Source: Planctomycetota bacterium
GTDB lineage: Bacteria; Planctomycetota; Planctomycetia; Gemmatales; Gemmataceae
Direction of reading: 5' to 3'
NCBI GenBank assembly: GCA_029777335.1
Contig: JAKOSN010000218.1
Location: forward strand, 1-33,848
Length of the DNA: 33,848 nucleotides
Position numbers and translations under genes: made by a program. This document shows positions 8,043-15,595 of the stretch, in pieces (the first letter of the stretch is position 1; every line of letters begins with the position of its first letter). Below the pieces are notes generated by a model, which saw nothing but the letters and a program-made list of their open reading frames with translations, searched no databases and had not been told where the DNA came from.

Positions 8043-8654
8043 TCACTGCCCCAGCACCTTGGGATCAACCTTTTCCAGACACTTCAACAGCACCTGCTCC
8101 AGCTTCACATCGCGACCAATCGGGATCCAGTTACTCGTTGTGACAGCAGCATCGATAACCTCATACTGACGCTCGACGGTCGGAGCGCTGCGGAAGATGG
8201 CCGCTCCGGCCAGTGCCTGCGTGGGCCGCGACAGATCCTCCAGTTCCTTGAAGACCTTCACATCGACAAAATAGCCACCATCCTCCGCGGCCTTGATGGT
8301 CACCACGGCGCGATGGCGGATCGACTGGAAGGTGGCGAGCAATCGTTGCGGAAAATCCGGGCTCCCCGGCTTCCAGGGTTGTTCCAACCCCGGCGCCGTC
8401 ATCGGGAAGGTCTCAATGCGGCCATCGTAGCGGTTGGCATACGAGATCTCAAAATAGTCATCCACCACATCGAGCACATGCTCAAAGACCATTCCATAGG
8501 CCGAGGGGCCCAGCGGAATGTAGGCCGGGTTGTTGCAGGTCGCCTCGGCAACCGGCTGGACCCGAACGGGATTGTCGAGCAGCGGTCCGGTCATGCAGCC
8601 ACCACAAAGCAGCAGCATCGCCGCTCCCCAGCATCGCCAGATGGTTCGCCCCAT
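8043..8654 (-). CDS. Conserved hypothetical lipoprotein
   Basis: Protein of 203 residues with an N-terminal signal sequence: basic start MGRTIWR, hydrophobic AAMLLLCGG, then C20 as the probable lipidated cysteine. The lipobox (CGGC) has Cys instead of Leu at -3, so it is slightly atypical. The mature part contains a segment (YFEISYANRYDGRIETFP) and a later VVTIKAAEDGGYFVDVKVF strand pair of the kind seen in small surface lipoproteins with a beta sandwich. I cannot name a family or function. It is convergent with the kinase gene (9 bases between stops) and divergent from the enolase-family gene. Its likely promoter lies in the inverted-repeat region at 8750-8791. Confidence 0.8.
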   Translation of the reverse strand: MGRTIWRCWGAAMLLLCGGCMTGPLLDNPVRVQPVAEATCNNPAYIPLGPSAYGMVFEHVLDVVDDYFEISYANRYDGRIETFPMTAPGLEQPWKPGSPDFPQRLLATFQSIRHRAVVTIKAAEDGGYFVDVKVFKELEDLSRPTQALAGAAIFRSAPTVERQYEVIDAAVTTSNWIPIGRDVKLEQVLLKCLEKVDPKVLGQ

Positions 8655-8749
8655 ACCGTCCCCCTGCCGGTGCGCGCAACACGTCCCCTCCGCGTTGCGC
8701 CGGATCGTGCAATCTCCCGAGGTGCGTACGAGCCAGTGAAGGTTCGCGC

Positions 8750-8778
8750 CTTATGCCAACCGCCGCTCGCGTTGTCAA
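8750..8778 (-). promoter_or_regulatory. Candidate promoter of the lipoprotein gene
   Basis: On the minus strand TTGACA (8778-8773, six of six) is followed after 17 bases by CATAAG (8755-8750, four of six). It points toward the lipoprotein start at 8654, leaving a leader of roughly 90 bases. The -35 box lies inside the inverted repeat at 8773-8791. Confidence 0.5.
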
Positions 8779-8791
8779 GAGATCCTTGACA
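8773..8791. promoter_or_regulatory. Operator-like inverted repeat TGTCAAG-N5-CTTGACA
   Basis: Seven-base arms 8773-8779 and 8785-8791 are exact reverse complements separated by AGATC. Both arms contain a TTGACA -35 hexamer, one per strand, in the 220-base gap between the divergent lipoprotein and enolase-family genes. A dimeric repressor bound here would cover both possible -35 boxes. The plus-strand box has only a poor -10 (TACCCT) downstream. Confidence 0.45.
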
Positions 8792-8874
8792 TTGGCGCCA
8801 GGCAAGTTACCCTCGCCCAGACAACGCCGTCTCCCCATACTTCCCCCTTCGCACCTATCCAGAGAGGAACACCC

Positions 8875-10260
8875 ATGCAACGGCGCGACTGGTTGAAATG
8901 GACGAGCCTGGGCGCAGGCGTCCTCGGTCTTCCCTGTCTGGCCGCTCTGCGACCCAACGACCGGGCCAGCTGTGCGGACACGGCACCTGGCGCGCCGACG
9001 CCTCCCCCCGCCGTCGGCGCGCAGAAACTCCCTCCGCTCAGGATCACCGACGTTAAAACCATCCTGACTGCCCCCGCCGGGATTCGCCTGGTGGTGGTCA
9101 AGGTCCTCACCAACGAACCCGGGTTGTACGGTCTGGGCTGTGCCACCTTTACCCAGCGGCCCCGCGTGGTGGAGACCGCCATCGACAAGTATCTGCGGCC
9201 CTTTCTCCTCGGAAAAGACCCTTTGCAGATCGAGGATATCTGGCAATCGTCGTTTGTCAGCTCCTACTGGCGCAATGGCCCGGTGCTCGGCAATGCCCTG
9301 AGTGGTGTGGATATCGCCCTCTGGGACATCCTGGGCAAGCGTGCGGGGGTTCCTGTGTATCAGCTCTTTGGAGGTCGCTGTCGCCGGGCGGTGGACACCT
9401 ATCGCCACACCAGCGGGAGCACTCCGCAGGAAGTCGAAGCGGCGGTCCGCAAGGCGATGGCCCAGGGCTATCGTCACATTCGCGTGCAGCTATCGATCAA
9501 GGGGCTGTCCACCTACGGAGCGAGTCGCCCTCCCGCGGAAACCCCGAAAACGGCGAGCAACAATCGCCCCGAGGTGTGGGAACCGCGCCGGTACACCCGC
9601 GCCATTCCCAAACTCTTTGAACACCTGCGCAAACAGCTGGGCGACGAGGTCGAACTGCTCCACGACATGCACGAGCGCATCCCGCCCATTCTGGCGATGC
9701 AGATGGTCCGCGACCTGGAGCAATATCACCCCTTCTTCGTGGAAGATCCTTTTAGCCCGGAAGACGTCGGCTATTTCAGCAAGCTACGTCCGCTGACCAG
9801 CACTCCCCTGGCGATGGGAGAACTCTTCAACAATCCTAACGAATGGCTGCCGCTGGTCAGTGGTCGCTTGATCGACTTCATCCGCATCCACATCTCGCAG
9901 GTGGGGGGATTAACGCCCGCCCGCAAGATCGCGACGTTGTGTGACTTCTTTGGCGTTCGCACCGCATGGCACGGGCCAGGGGATGTCTCGCCGGTGGGTC
10001 ATGCGGCCAATGTCCATCTCGACCTGGCGGTGCCCAACTTTGGCATTCAGGAAGCGCGTGAGTTTACTCAGGCGGAAAAAGAGGTCTTCCCAGGTTGCCC
10101 CGAGGTGAAGGATGGCTATCTGAATGTGAGCGACAAACCGGGGCTGGGGATCGATCTGGACGAGAAGCTGGCAGCCAAATTCCCCATCAAGGACGATCCG
10201 TCTTTCGATATGCGCTGGGGAAACCTGCGCCGGCAGGATGGCAGTAGCACCAGGCCATAA
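8875..10260 (+). CDS. Mannonate/gluconate dehydratase-like enolase superfamily enzyme with Tat signal
   Basis: Likely dehydrates a sugar acid (mannonate, gluconate or similar) to a 2-keto-3-deoxy acid, with Mg and a proton-abstraction mechanism. The N-terminus reads RRDWLKW followed by a hydrophobic stretch, a Tat export signal, so the folded enzyme probably acts outside the cytoplasmic membrane. The enolase C-terminal barrel resembles the ManD/RspA subgroup: D264 and H266 in HDMHERI, E290 in FVEDP, E316 in GELFNNP, and H366 in WHGPGD. An IRVQ...STYG segment matches the ManD active-site loop. Length 461 is longer than the usual 400 or so because of the leader. Known ManD proteins are mostly cytoplasmic, so export is a notable difference. 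Substrate is not determined by sequence alone. Confidence 0.9.
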   Translation: MQRRDWLKWTSLGAGVLGLPCLAALRPNDRASCADTAPGAPTPPPAVGAQKLPPLRITDVKTILTAPAGIRLVVVKVLTNEPGLYGLGCATFTQRPRVVETAIDKYLRPFLLGKDPLQIEDIWQSSFVSSYWRNGPVLGNALSGVDIALWDILGKRAGVPVYQLFGGRCRRAVDTYRHTSGSTPQEVEAAVRKAMAQGYRHIRVQLSIKGLSTYGASRPPAETPKTASNNRPEVWEPRRYTRAIPKLFEHLRKQLGDEVELLHDMHERIPPILAMQMVRDLEQYHPFFVEDPFSPEDVGYFSKLRPLTSTPLAMGELFNNPNEWLPLVSGRLIDFIRIHISQVGGLTPARKIATLCDFFGVRTAWHGPGDVSPVGHAANVHLDLAVPNFGIQEAREFTQAEKEVFPGCPEVKDGYLNVSDKPGLGIDLDEKLAAKFPIKDDPSFDMRWGNLRRQDGSSTRP

Positions 10261-10270
10261 AGACGAAACA

Positions 10271-10308
10271 GGCCAGGCGCCCTTCTCCTCGGAGAGCGGC
10301 GCCCGGCC
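10271..10308. terminator. GC-rich hairpin between convergent genes
   Basis: Arms ggccaggcgcc (10271-10281) and ggcgcccggcc (10298-10308) pair at 10 of 11 positions with one A/C mismatch. It lies 10 bases after the enolase-family stop and 14 bases before the end of the phosphofructokinase gene on the other strand. It could serve both. No T tract. Confidence 0.5.
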
Positions 10309-10322
10309 CGCAGAACGTGCGC

Positions 10323-11630
10323 TTAATGACGCGCTGGCGAGTTGGCGAGGTAGCCAAAGCGTTGCTTGAACGCCTCCGGGGTCATGTTGACCGTGCTGGC
10401 CAGGCTGGCCAACCGCTGTGAATCGCTGAAATCACGCTGATCCAGCCGAATCATGTAACGCAGCGCACATTGATAGCTTTCCCCGTGAACATCCACGCGC
10501 CGTGCCACCATGCGCTTGGTGGTCGGGTTGATCAGATCTTCAAAGGGCAAGGGTTGCAGATGACCGCCCACCAGAGAGACGATCGCTCCGTACTTGGCCG
10601 ATTCCGCCGAGCGCAGGAACTTGACGGCCCCATAACCCAGATCGCGCGTGTATTCGGCATCAAAGGGGATCGGATCGGCCGAACGCAGTTCATACCCGAG
10701 ATCCTTGTCCACCAGGGTCACATCGAGCCCCAGCTCTTCCAGCTGGCTGGTCAGACGATCGCGGATCATGCGGCCAAAGTCGATCTCACCCAGGCGGAGG
10801 TGGTTGTGGGGATCGCGCACAATCCGACCATAGCGATTGAGCTGTCCGCTCTCCATCATCGATTGCAACCCTTTTTCGCCGATCGATTCAATGAGCCCCT
10901 CGGCGAGTACCACCACCCCGTGGCGCAGGCGCTGACTGCGGCGCTTGATGACCGAGCCAACGAGGATATCGCAGAGTTCTTCCAGAGTCACCGGGCGCCC
11001 CTCGAATTCCTCCGGGATAACGGTGAGGGTGACCGCGGCCGCCTTGCCAATGCCCAGAGCCAGGTGCCCCGCAGCCCGTCCCATGCTGACAATCAGATAC
11101 CAACGCGAAGTGGTGCGGGCATCCTCCGCCAGGTTGTGCACGATCTGCACCCCCAGATGGCGGGCAGTCTCAAAGCCAAAGGTCGGCGTGGAGCCGGGGA
11201 GAGGCAGGTCGTTGTCAATCGTTTTGGGAACGTGGGCCACCCGAATGGCGCCCCCCGCCCGTTTGTACACCTGGCTGGCGGAGAAGGCGGTGTCGTCGCC
11301 CCCAATGGTCACCAGCGCCCCAATGTTCAACCGACGCAGCACCTCCAGCACGTTGGCCATGTCCGCTTCCGACTTGGCCGGGTTGGTGCGCGAGGTGCCC
11401 AGAATCGAGCCGCCGCGTGAATGCACCACCTTGACCTCGTCGATCGTCAGCCGGCGCCAGCGTTCCCCATTGCCCTGCACCAGCCACTTGAAACCGTCCT
11501 GAAAACCGATGACCTCCATCCCCTGTTCGATCGCCTCGATGGCGGCTGCACTGATAACCCCATTTATTCCAGGAGCGGGACCGCCGCCGACCACCAAGCC
11601 CAGCCGTCCCGTGAGAGGTTCACTGCTCAT
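10323..11630 (-). CDS. 6-phosphofructokinase, pyrophosphate-type
   Basis: Interconverts fructose 6-phosphate and fructose 1,6-bisphosphate in glycolysis or gluconeogenesis. The N-terminal block GGGPAPGINGVI, the GGDDT block (residues 110-114) and PKTIDND (135-141, with the catalytic Asp) identify the PFK family. ATP enzymes carry GGDGS and PGTIDND. The second Asp in GGDD and the Lys in PKTIDND are the residues associated with PPi use, so this one is probably PPi-dependent and reversible. Length is 435 residues with start at 11630, where GGAG and AGAGG lie upstream; an in-frame GTG is 9 bases earlier. It is downstream of pdxJ and the LutB-like gene on the same strand, after a 124-base gap, so co-transcription is possible but unproven. 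Confidence 0.92.
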   Translation of the reverse strand: MSSEPLTGRLGLVVGGGPAPGINGVISAAAIEAIEQGMEVIGFQDGFKWLVQGNGERWRRLTIDEVKVVHSRGGSILGTSRTNPAKSEADMANVLEVLRRLNIGALVTIGGDDTAFSASQVYKRAGGAIRVAHVPKTIDNDLPLPGSTPTFGFETARHLGVQIVHNLAEDARTTSRWYLIVSMGRAAGHLALGIGKAAAVTLTVIPEEFEGRPVTLEELCDILVGSVIKRRSQRLRHGVVVLAEGLIESIGEKGLQSMMESGQLNRYGRIVRDPHNHLRLGEIDFGRMIRDRLTSQLEELGLDVTLVDKDLGYELRSADPIPFDAEYTRDLGYGAVKFLRSAESAKYGAIVSLVGGHLQPLPFEDLINPTTKRMVARRVDVHGESYQCALRYMIRLDQRDFSDSQRLASLASTVNMTPEAFKQRFGYLANSPARH

Positions 11631-11754
11631 TCTCTCCACCTCTGCAAAAAAATGCTGCCTGCACGTGCGAGCCTTCAGTCCGCCAACGAGCGTGAGGCAT
11701 CTTCGTTCATCCTACGGGTTGCTCGTCTCCGGGCACAGGGTGCCGCTCGGCAGC

Positions 11755-13188
11755 TCAGGGGGGCAGTTCGTGCCAGCGCTCGCGAAAGGAGCGGGGCGCA
11801 GGAACGGGAAAATCACGGACAGCGGTCCAGCTGGCTCCCGGCCCGGGGAGGGAGCGAAGCCACCCCTCAACCGCGCCAATCCCGAGCACACGCCGAGCTA
11901 TCCTGAGCGCGAGCCGATACAACCACGGCCGCGCCAGCACCTGGCAACTCAGCCAGTAGGCCCAGCGTTCCAGGCGCTGACTCCCTTGCTGGCGCTTCTG
12001 TTCGCGGCCATGATGTTGCAGCTCACGCAAGCCGATGAGCATGTGCGGAATGTTGATCTTCACCGGACAGGCGGCCTGGCAGGCCCCGCACAACGACGAG
12101 GCATGCGGCAGATGGGGGTTGTCCGCGACGCTGTCGTACAACGGGGTCAGGATGCTCCCAATCGGCCCGGAATAAACCCCGCCATACGCATGCCCCCCAA
12201 TACGGCGATACACGGGACAGGCATTCAGACACGCCCCACAGCGAATACACTGCAAACTCTCGCGAAAAGGAGTCGCCAGCACGCGCGAGCGGCCATTATC
12301 CAGCAAGATCAGGTGAAACTCCTCCGGTCCATCGTGTTCCCCCGGCTGACGCGGCCCGGTCAGAATCGTGGTGTAGACCGATAGCGTCTGTCCCGTGGCG
12401 GCACGGCCAAGCAATTTCAAAAAGACCGGCAGATCACGCCAGCGCGGGATCACCTTTTCAATCCCCATGATGGCGACATGCACTCGCGGACAGGCCGTTG
12501 TCAATCGGCCATTCCCCTCGTTGGTGATCAGGACAATGGTGCCGGTCTCTGCCACCGCGAAGTTCGCTCCGCTGATCCCCATATCGGCGTGGGCAAACTT
12601 CTCGCGCAGCAGTCGCCGCCCCGTTTTCGCCAGCACCTGGGGATCGTCGGGAAGCTGGTGCCCAACATGTTTGGAGAGCACCTGACCGATACTCTCGCGC
12701 GTATGATGGACCGCCGGCGCCACCAGATGAGACGGTCGCTCGCCCGCCAGTTGAATGATAAATTCGCCAAAATCGGTCTCTACCACCTCCAGGCCGGCGG
12801 CCTCCAGGGCGGGATTGAGATGGATTTCCTCGCTGGTCATGGACTTGGATTTGACCACGCGCCGCGAGTTGGTCTGGCGCGCCAGCTGGAGGACCAGTTG
12901 CCTGGCTTCCTCGGCATCGGCGGCCCAGTGCACCTGCCCGCCCACCTGCTGCACCGAGGCTTCCAGTTCCTCCAGATACTGATCCAGGTGAGCCAGCGTG
13001 TGTTCCTTGATGCGCTTGGCATGGTCGCGCAGCTGGCTGCTCTCTGGCAGGGTGGCGAATCCACGCCGATTGCCACTCACCAGGACGGTGGTAAGGCGGG
13101 CGAGCGCCTGCTGGAGGGGCACATCGTGCAGCGCTCGTGCGGCTCCGCCCAGGAAATCGTGGTGTTCGTGGCGCGCGTAGTCGGTCAT
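11755..13188 (-). CDS. lutB: LutB-like lactate utilisation iron-sulfur protein
   Basis: Component of the LutABC-type L-lactate dehydrogenase complex in families where it has been studied. Length 477 matches LutB. The N-terminal two-thirds is a LUD domain (KSKSMTSEEI, GISGANFAVAETGTI, TNEGNGR). Two Fe-S motifs follow: CIRCGACLNACPVY, and SSLCGACQAACPV, which carries three cysteines as is usual for this family. The C-terminal tail is basic. No LutA (Cys-rich CCG domain) or LutC is present in the window, so the partners must be elsewhere or the protein acts in another setting. The start is 22 bases after pdxJ on the same strand, suggesting an operon; the ribosome site is weak. Confidence 0.9.
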   Translation of the reverse strand: MTDYARHEHHDFLGGAARALHDVPLQQALARLTTVLVSGNRRGFATLPESSQLRDHAKRIKEHTLAHLDQYLEELEASVQQVGGQVHWAADAEEARQLVLQLARQTNSRRVVKSKSMTSEEIHLNPALEAAGLEVVETDFGEFIIQLAGERPSHLVAPAVHHTRESIGQVLSKHVGHQLPDDPQVLAKTGRRLLREKFAHADMGISGANFAVAETGTIVLITNEGNGRLTTACPRVHVAIMGIEKVIPRWRDLPVFLKLLGRAATGQTLSVYTTILTGPRQPGEHDGPEEFHLILLDNGRSRVLATPFRESLQCIRCGACLNACPVYRRIGGHAYGGVYSGPIGSILTPLYDSVADNPHLPHASSLCGACQAACPVKINIPHMLIGLRELQHHGREQKRQQGSQRLERWAYWLSCQVLARPWLYRLALRIARRVLGIGAVEGWLRSLPGPGASWTAVRDFPVPAPRSFRERWHELPP

Positions 13189-13210
13189 GGGGTAATCTCA
13201 CAGGAGGGCG

Positions 13211-13945
13211 TCACGGGCGCTCTTCGTAACCTTGCTGGATGGCCGCCTTCATCTCGCGTACCGCGCGCTCCATCCCCACCAGCACCGCGCGGGAGACAAT
13301 GCTGTGGCCAATGTTGAACTCCTCCACTCCGGGGATGGCCGCCACGGCCTGGACATTGTGGTAGTTTAAACCGTGGCCCATGTGCACATGGAGCTTGAGC
13401 GCGAGGGCGCAGGCCGTGGCACGGCGCAGCGTGGCCAGTTGCAGATCGATCTCCTGGGCGGTGCGCGCCTCCGAGTAGCGGGCGGTTTGAATCTCAATCG
13501 CCGCCACCCCGAGTTTGTGGGCCATCGCCACCTGGTTTTCCTCGGGATCGATGAACAATGAAACCGCGATCCCGGCGGCATGCAAGCGTTCAATGGCGCG
13601 CCCGATCGGCAGCTGGTGGGTGATGATGTCGAGCCCGCCCTCGGTTGTCAGTTCTTCGCGGCGTTCCGGGACCAGGGTCACCTGATCGGGTTTGACCAGG
13701 CAGGCCATGTCGGTCACTGCCTCGACTGCCGCCATTTCCAGGTTGAAATGGTGGGGGACGACCGGTCGCAACAGATGAACATCGCGGTCCTGGATGTGGC
13801 GGCGATCTTCGCGCAAATGGACAGTGATGCCATCGGCGTCGGCCAGGAGGGCCAGCACGGCGGCAGCGACCGGATCGGGCTCCTGGCCGCGGCGCGCCTG
13901 GCGCAGGGTGGCCACATGATCGATGTTGACCCCCAGACGAATCAT
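13211..13945 (-). CDS. pdxJ: Pyridoxine 5'-phosphate synthase
   Basis: Condenses 3-amino-2-oxopropyl phosphate with 1-deoxy-xylulose 5-phosphate to give pyridoxine 5'-phosphate, the last ring-forming step of the DXP-dependent vitamin B6 pathway. The 244-residue TIM barrel has all the typical blocks: LGVNIDHVATLRQAR at the N-terminus, DGITVHLREDRRHI, NLEMA, and LVPERREELTTEGG. The C-terminal part has GHGLNYHN and EFNIGHSIVSRA. Length is normal. GAGG lies about 9 bases before the ATG. It sits between a membrane protein (66 bases upstream) and the LutB-like gene (22 bases downstream), all on the minus strand. Confidence 0.97.
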   Translation of the reverse strand: MIRLGVNIDHVATLRQARRGQEPDPVAAAVLALLADADGITVHLREDRRHIQDRDVHLLRPVVPHHFNLEMAAVEAVTDMACLVKPDQVTLVPERREELTTEGGLDIITHQLPIGRAIERLHAAGIAVSLFIDPEENQVAMAHKLGVAAIEIQTARYSEARTAQEIDLQLATLRRATACALALKLHVHMGHGLNYHNVQAVAAIPGVEEFNIGHSIVSRAVLVGMERAVREMKAAIQQGYEERP

Positions 13946-14011
13946 GGCGAAACCTCGTGAGGCACAGTCGGGAGAGTTTGCACGCGCACGGAGCCCTGGC
14001 GTGGCCCCGGT

Positions 14012-14800
14012 TCACAGTTTAAGCGAGGGAGGCAAATCTGGCGAGAGCTGGCGATAGCGAACGGCTTCACGCCCCAGCACGCGGAAGAGCAGATACGCCA
14101 GAATCAGAAAGACGGCGCGATCAACGAAGGGACCGATCAGTTTCATGCCGTCGAGGGTAAGCCAGGAAAACACCATGCAGGCAAGGAGGACCGGGGGAAA
14201 GATGCGTGTGACCCAGGAGAGTTGATAGCGGGGATCGAGATACATCCGCACCATGCAGCGCACCTCGGCATAGATATCGAAAAGAAGCCAGGAGGTATCG
14301 CGTGCGGCCGACTGAAAATGAAGGGCCTTCTCGCGCGGCGTGCCCGTGGCCTGGAGGGCCTCGGCGGCCAGGGGCAACAACCGCTGGCTGGCATTCATGA
14401 GCATCTCGGCCGAGGTGGTGGCCATGGGGCTCGGCGGCGGAGTGGGGCGGGTCTGGATCGCGGCGAGAACATCTTCGAGCCGTCGGAGCCGATCCTCAAG
14501 CGCAGCGGCATCCGGGCCAGCATGAGCGGAGGCTGGGGCAGGAGGCACAGGGGTCGGCGCGGTGGAACTGGGCGAGTCGACTGGAACCGGCAGCGCAAGC
14601 GGCAACGGCGGTTCCTCGGAAGGAGTACCCGCGACCGGGTCGGCCTGGCGTGCGGCAGACACGTCCGCTGGCGGATCGGAGGAAGCAACTTCCCCTTCGC
14701 CTTCCGCACTTGGGGCGGGAGAGGGTTCCTGGTAAACGCGAGGCTCCATGGAGTTGGCCACATCGTCAAGCAGTCTGGATTTCAGTTTCCGTTTATTCAC
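14012..14800 (-). CDS. Hypothetical membrane protein with Pro/Ala-rich N-terminus
   Basis: Function not recognised. Numbered from a GTG at 14800 (preceded by GAGG at 8 bases; an earlier GTG at 14830 is also in frame), the protein has 262 residues. Residues 20-110 are low complexity, rich in Pro, Ala, Ser and Glu, and probably disordered. A short coiled coil follows (LEDRLRRLEDVLAAIQT). A helical region with LLPLAAEALQATGT comes next. Near the C-terminus are two hydrophobic stretches, VLLACMVFSWLTL and AVFLILAYLLFRVLG, likely a membrane hairpin, which would place most of the protein in the cytoplasm. It is the first gene of a minus-strand run that continues with pdxJ. Confidence 0.75.
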   Translation of the reverse strand: MNKRKLKSRLLDDVANSMEPRVYQEPSPAPSAEGEGEVASSDPPADVSAARQADPVAGTPSEEPPLPLALPVPVDSPSSTAPTPVPPAPASAHAGPDAAALEDRLRRLEDVLAAIQTRPTPPPSPMATTSAEMLMNASQRLLPLAAEALQATGTPREKALHFQSAARDTSWLLFDIYAEVRCMVRMYLDPRYQLSWVTRIFPPVLLACMVFSWLTLDGMKLIGPFVDRAVFLILAYLLFRVLGREAVRYRQLSPDLPPSLKL

Positions 14801-14906
14801 GATCACATCCTCGCGTGACTCGCCAGGCACGTGCGTTCACGCTGGGTGGAGATTCGTCCGGCTGTCTCAAGCATAGCGGACAGTTCCGGGGGAAACCAGA
14901 CTGACT

Positions 14907-14959
14907 CGGGGGACCGCCCCCGCAAGGAATCCTCGGAGCCGGGATCGCGGCTGCCCGGC
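14907..14959 (-). terminator. Pair of GC hairpins downstream of the HU-like gene
   Basis: Two short perfect stems lie 47-100 bases past the HU-like stop: gccggg/cccggc (14938-14943 with 14954-14959) and cggggg/cccccg (14907-14912 with 14917-14922). Neither has a strong T tract on the minus strand. Weak candidates for the 3' end of the HU transcript. Confidence 0.3.
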
Positions 14960-15005
14960 GGGCAACTCCTCGATCAACGAACCCTGCTCCCGCCCGTGTT
15001 ACGCC

Positions 15006-15353
15006 TTACTTGATCAGGTCGTTCAGAGCCTTCAGCGCTCGGGCCCGCACGACGTTGCGCGCTGGCTTGGCCTTGATGGTGATCTCTTCCCCGGGCTTGA
15101 ATGGGTTGGGCGCCTTGCGTGCCTTGGTCGCGGGCTTGCGTTGCACCCGCAGCTTGAGAAGGCCCGGAATGGTGAATTCGCCCGGTCCCTTCTTGCTCAA
15201 CTCTTTTTTGATGATCTTCGTCATCGCCTCGAAGAGTTCACCGACCTTCTTTCGCGTCAGTTCGGTTTCGTTGGCCAGCGCCTGGTAGATCGCCGCCTTG
15301 GTCATCTTCTTGGGCTTTTCCGCTTCCGGTTTCGCCGCCTTGTTGTCGGCCAT
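15006..15353 (-). CDS. HU-family DNA-binding protein with basic N-terminal extension
   Basis: Nucleoid-associated protein that binds and bends DNA as a dimer. The 115-residue product starts with a Lys/Ala/Glu/Pro-rich extension of about 16 residues (MADNKAAKPEAEKPKK). The HU fold follows: MTKAAIYQALANETELTRKK helices, then GPGEFTIPGLLKLRV. In the DNA-binding arm region, APNPFKPGEEI replaces the usual GRNPxTG block. The final segment is AKPARNVVRARALKALNDL. Start at 15353 is fixed by a GGGGGAAAG site. The frame is open much further upstream but that part is non-coding in character. A candidate promoter lies about 50 bases ahead. The gene stands alone between unlike neighbours. Confidence 0.93.
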   Translation of the reverse strand: MADNKAAKPEAEKPKKMTKAAIYQALANETELTRKKVGELFEAMTKIIKKELSKKGPGEFTIPGLLKLRVQRKPATKARKAPNPFKPGEEITIKAKPARNVVRARALKALNDLIK

Positions 15354-15404
15354 CGCTTTCCCCCGAGAAAATCCAATGGAACTGGACACAACACAACATG
15401 TGCG

Positions 15405-15433
15405 AGAGTAGATAGCCTTGAGCAGAATGTCAA
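15405..15433 (-). promoter_or_regulatory. Candidate promoter of the HU-like gene
   Basis: Minus-strand TTGACA (15433-15428, six of six) with a 17-base spacer to TACTCT (15410-15405, three of six). Predicted leader of about 45 bases to the ATG at 15353. The -35 is perfect and the -10 is weak. Confidence 0.4.
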
Positions 15434-15595
15434 TCGCACATTGGCCCAAAAGCCCGGATTTCTGGGGAAAATCCATGAACAAGCTGCCACGACCGGGCCA
15501 GGGACTGGGTTTTTCCCATCGCCAGGGATCCAAACCGCCATGCGCACTCTCCTGGCAGAGCGGGCCTTGCCCCTGGTCCCCGGCCCAAAAAGCGG

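Noticed and set aside
8786..8814. Plus-strand promoter TTGACA with TACCCT ahead of the enolase-family gene
   Set aside because: The -10 matches only three of six bases. Kept only as part of the operator-like site.
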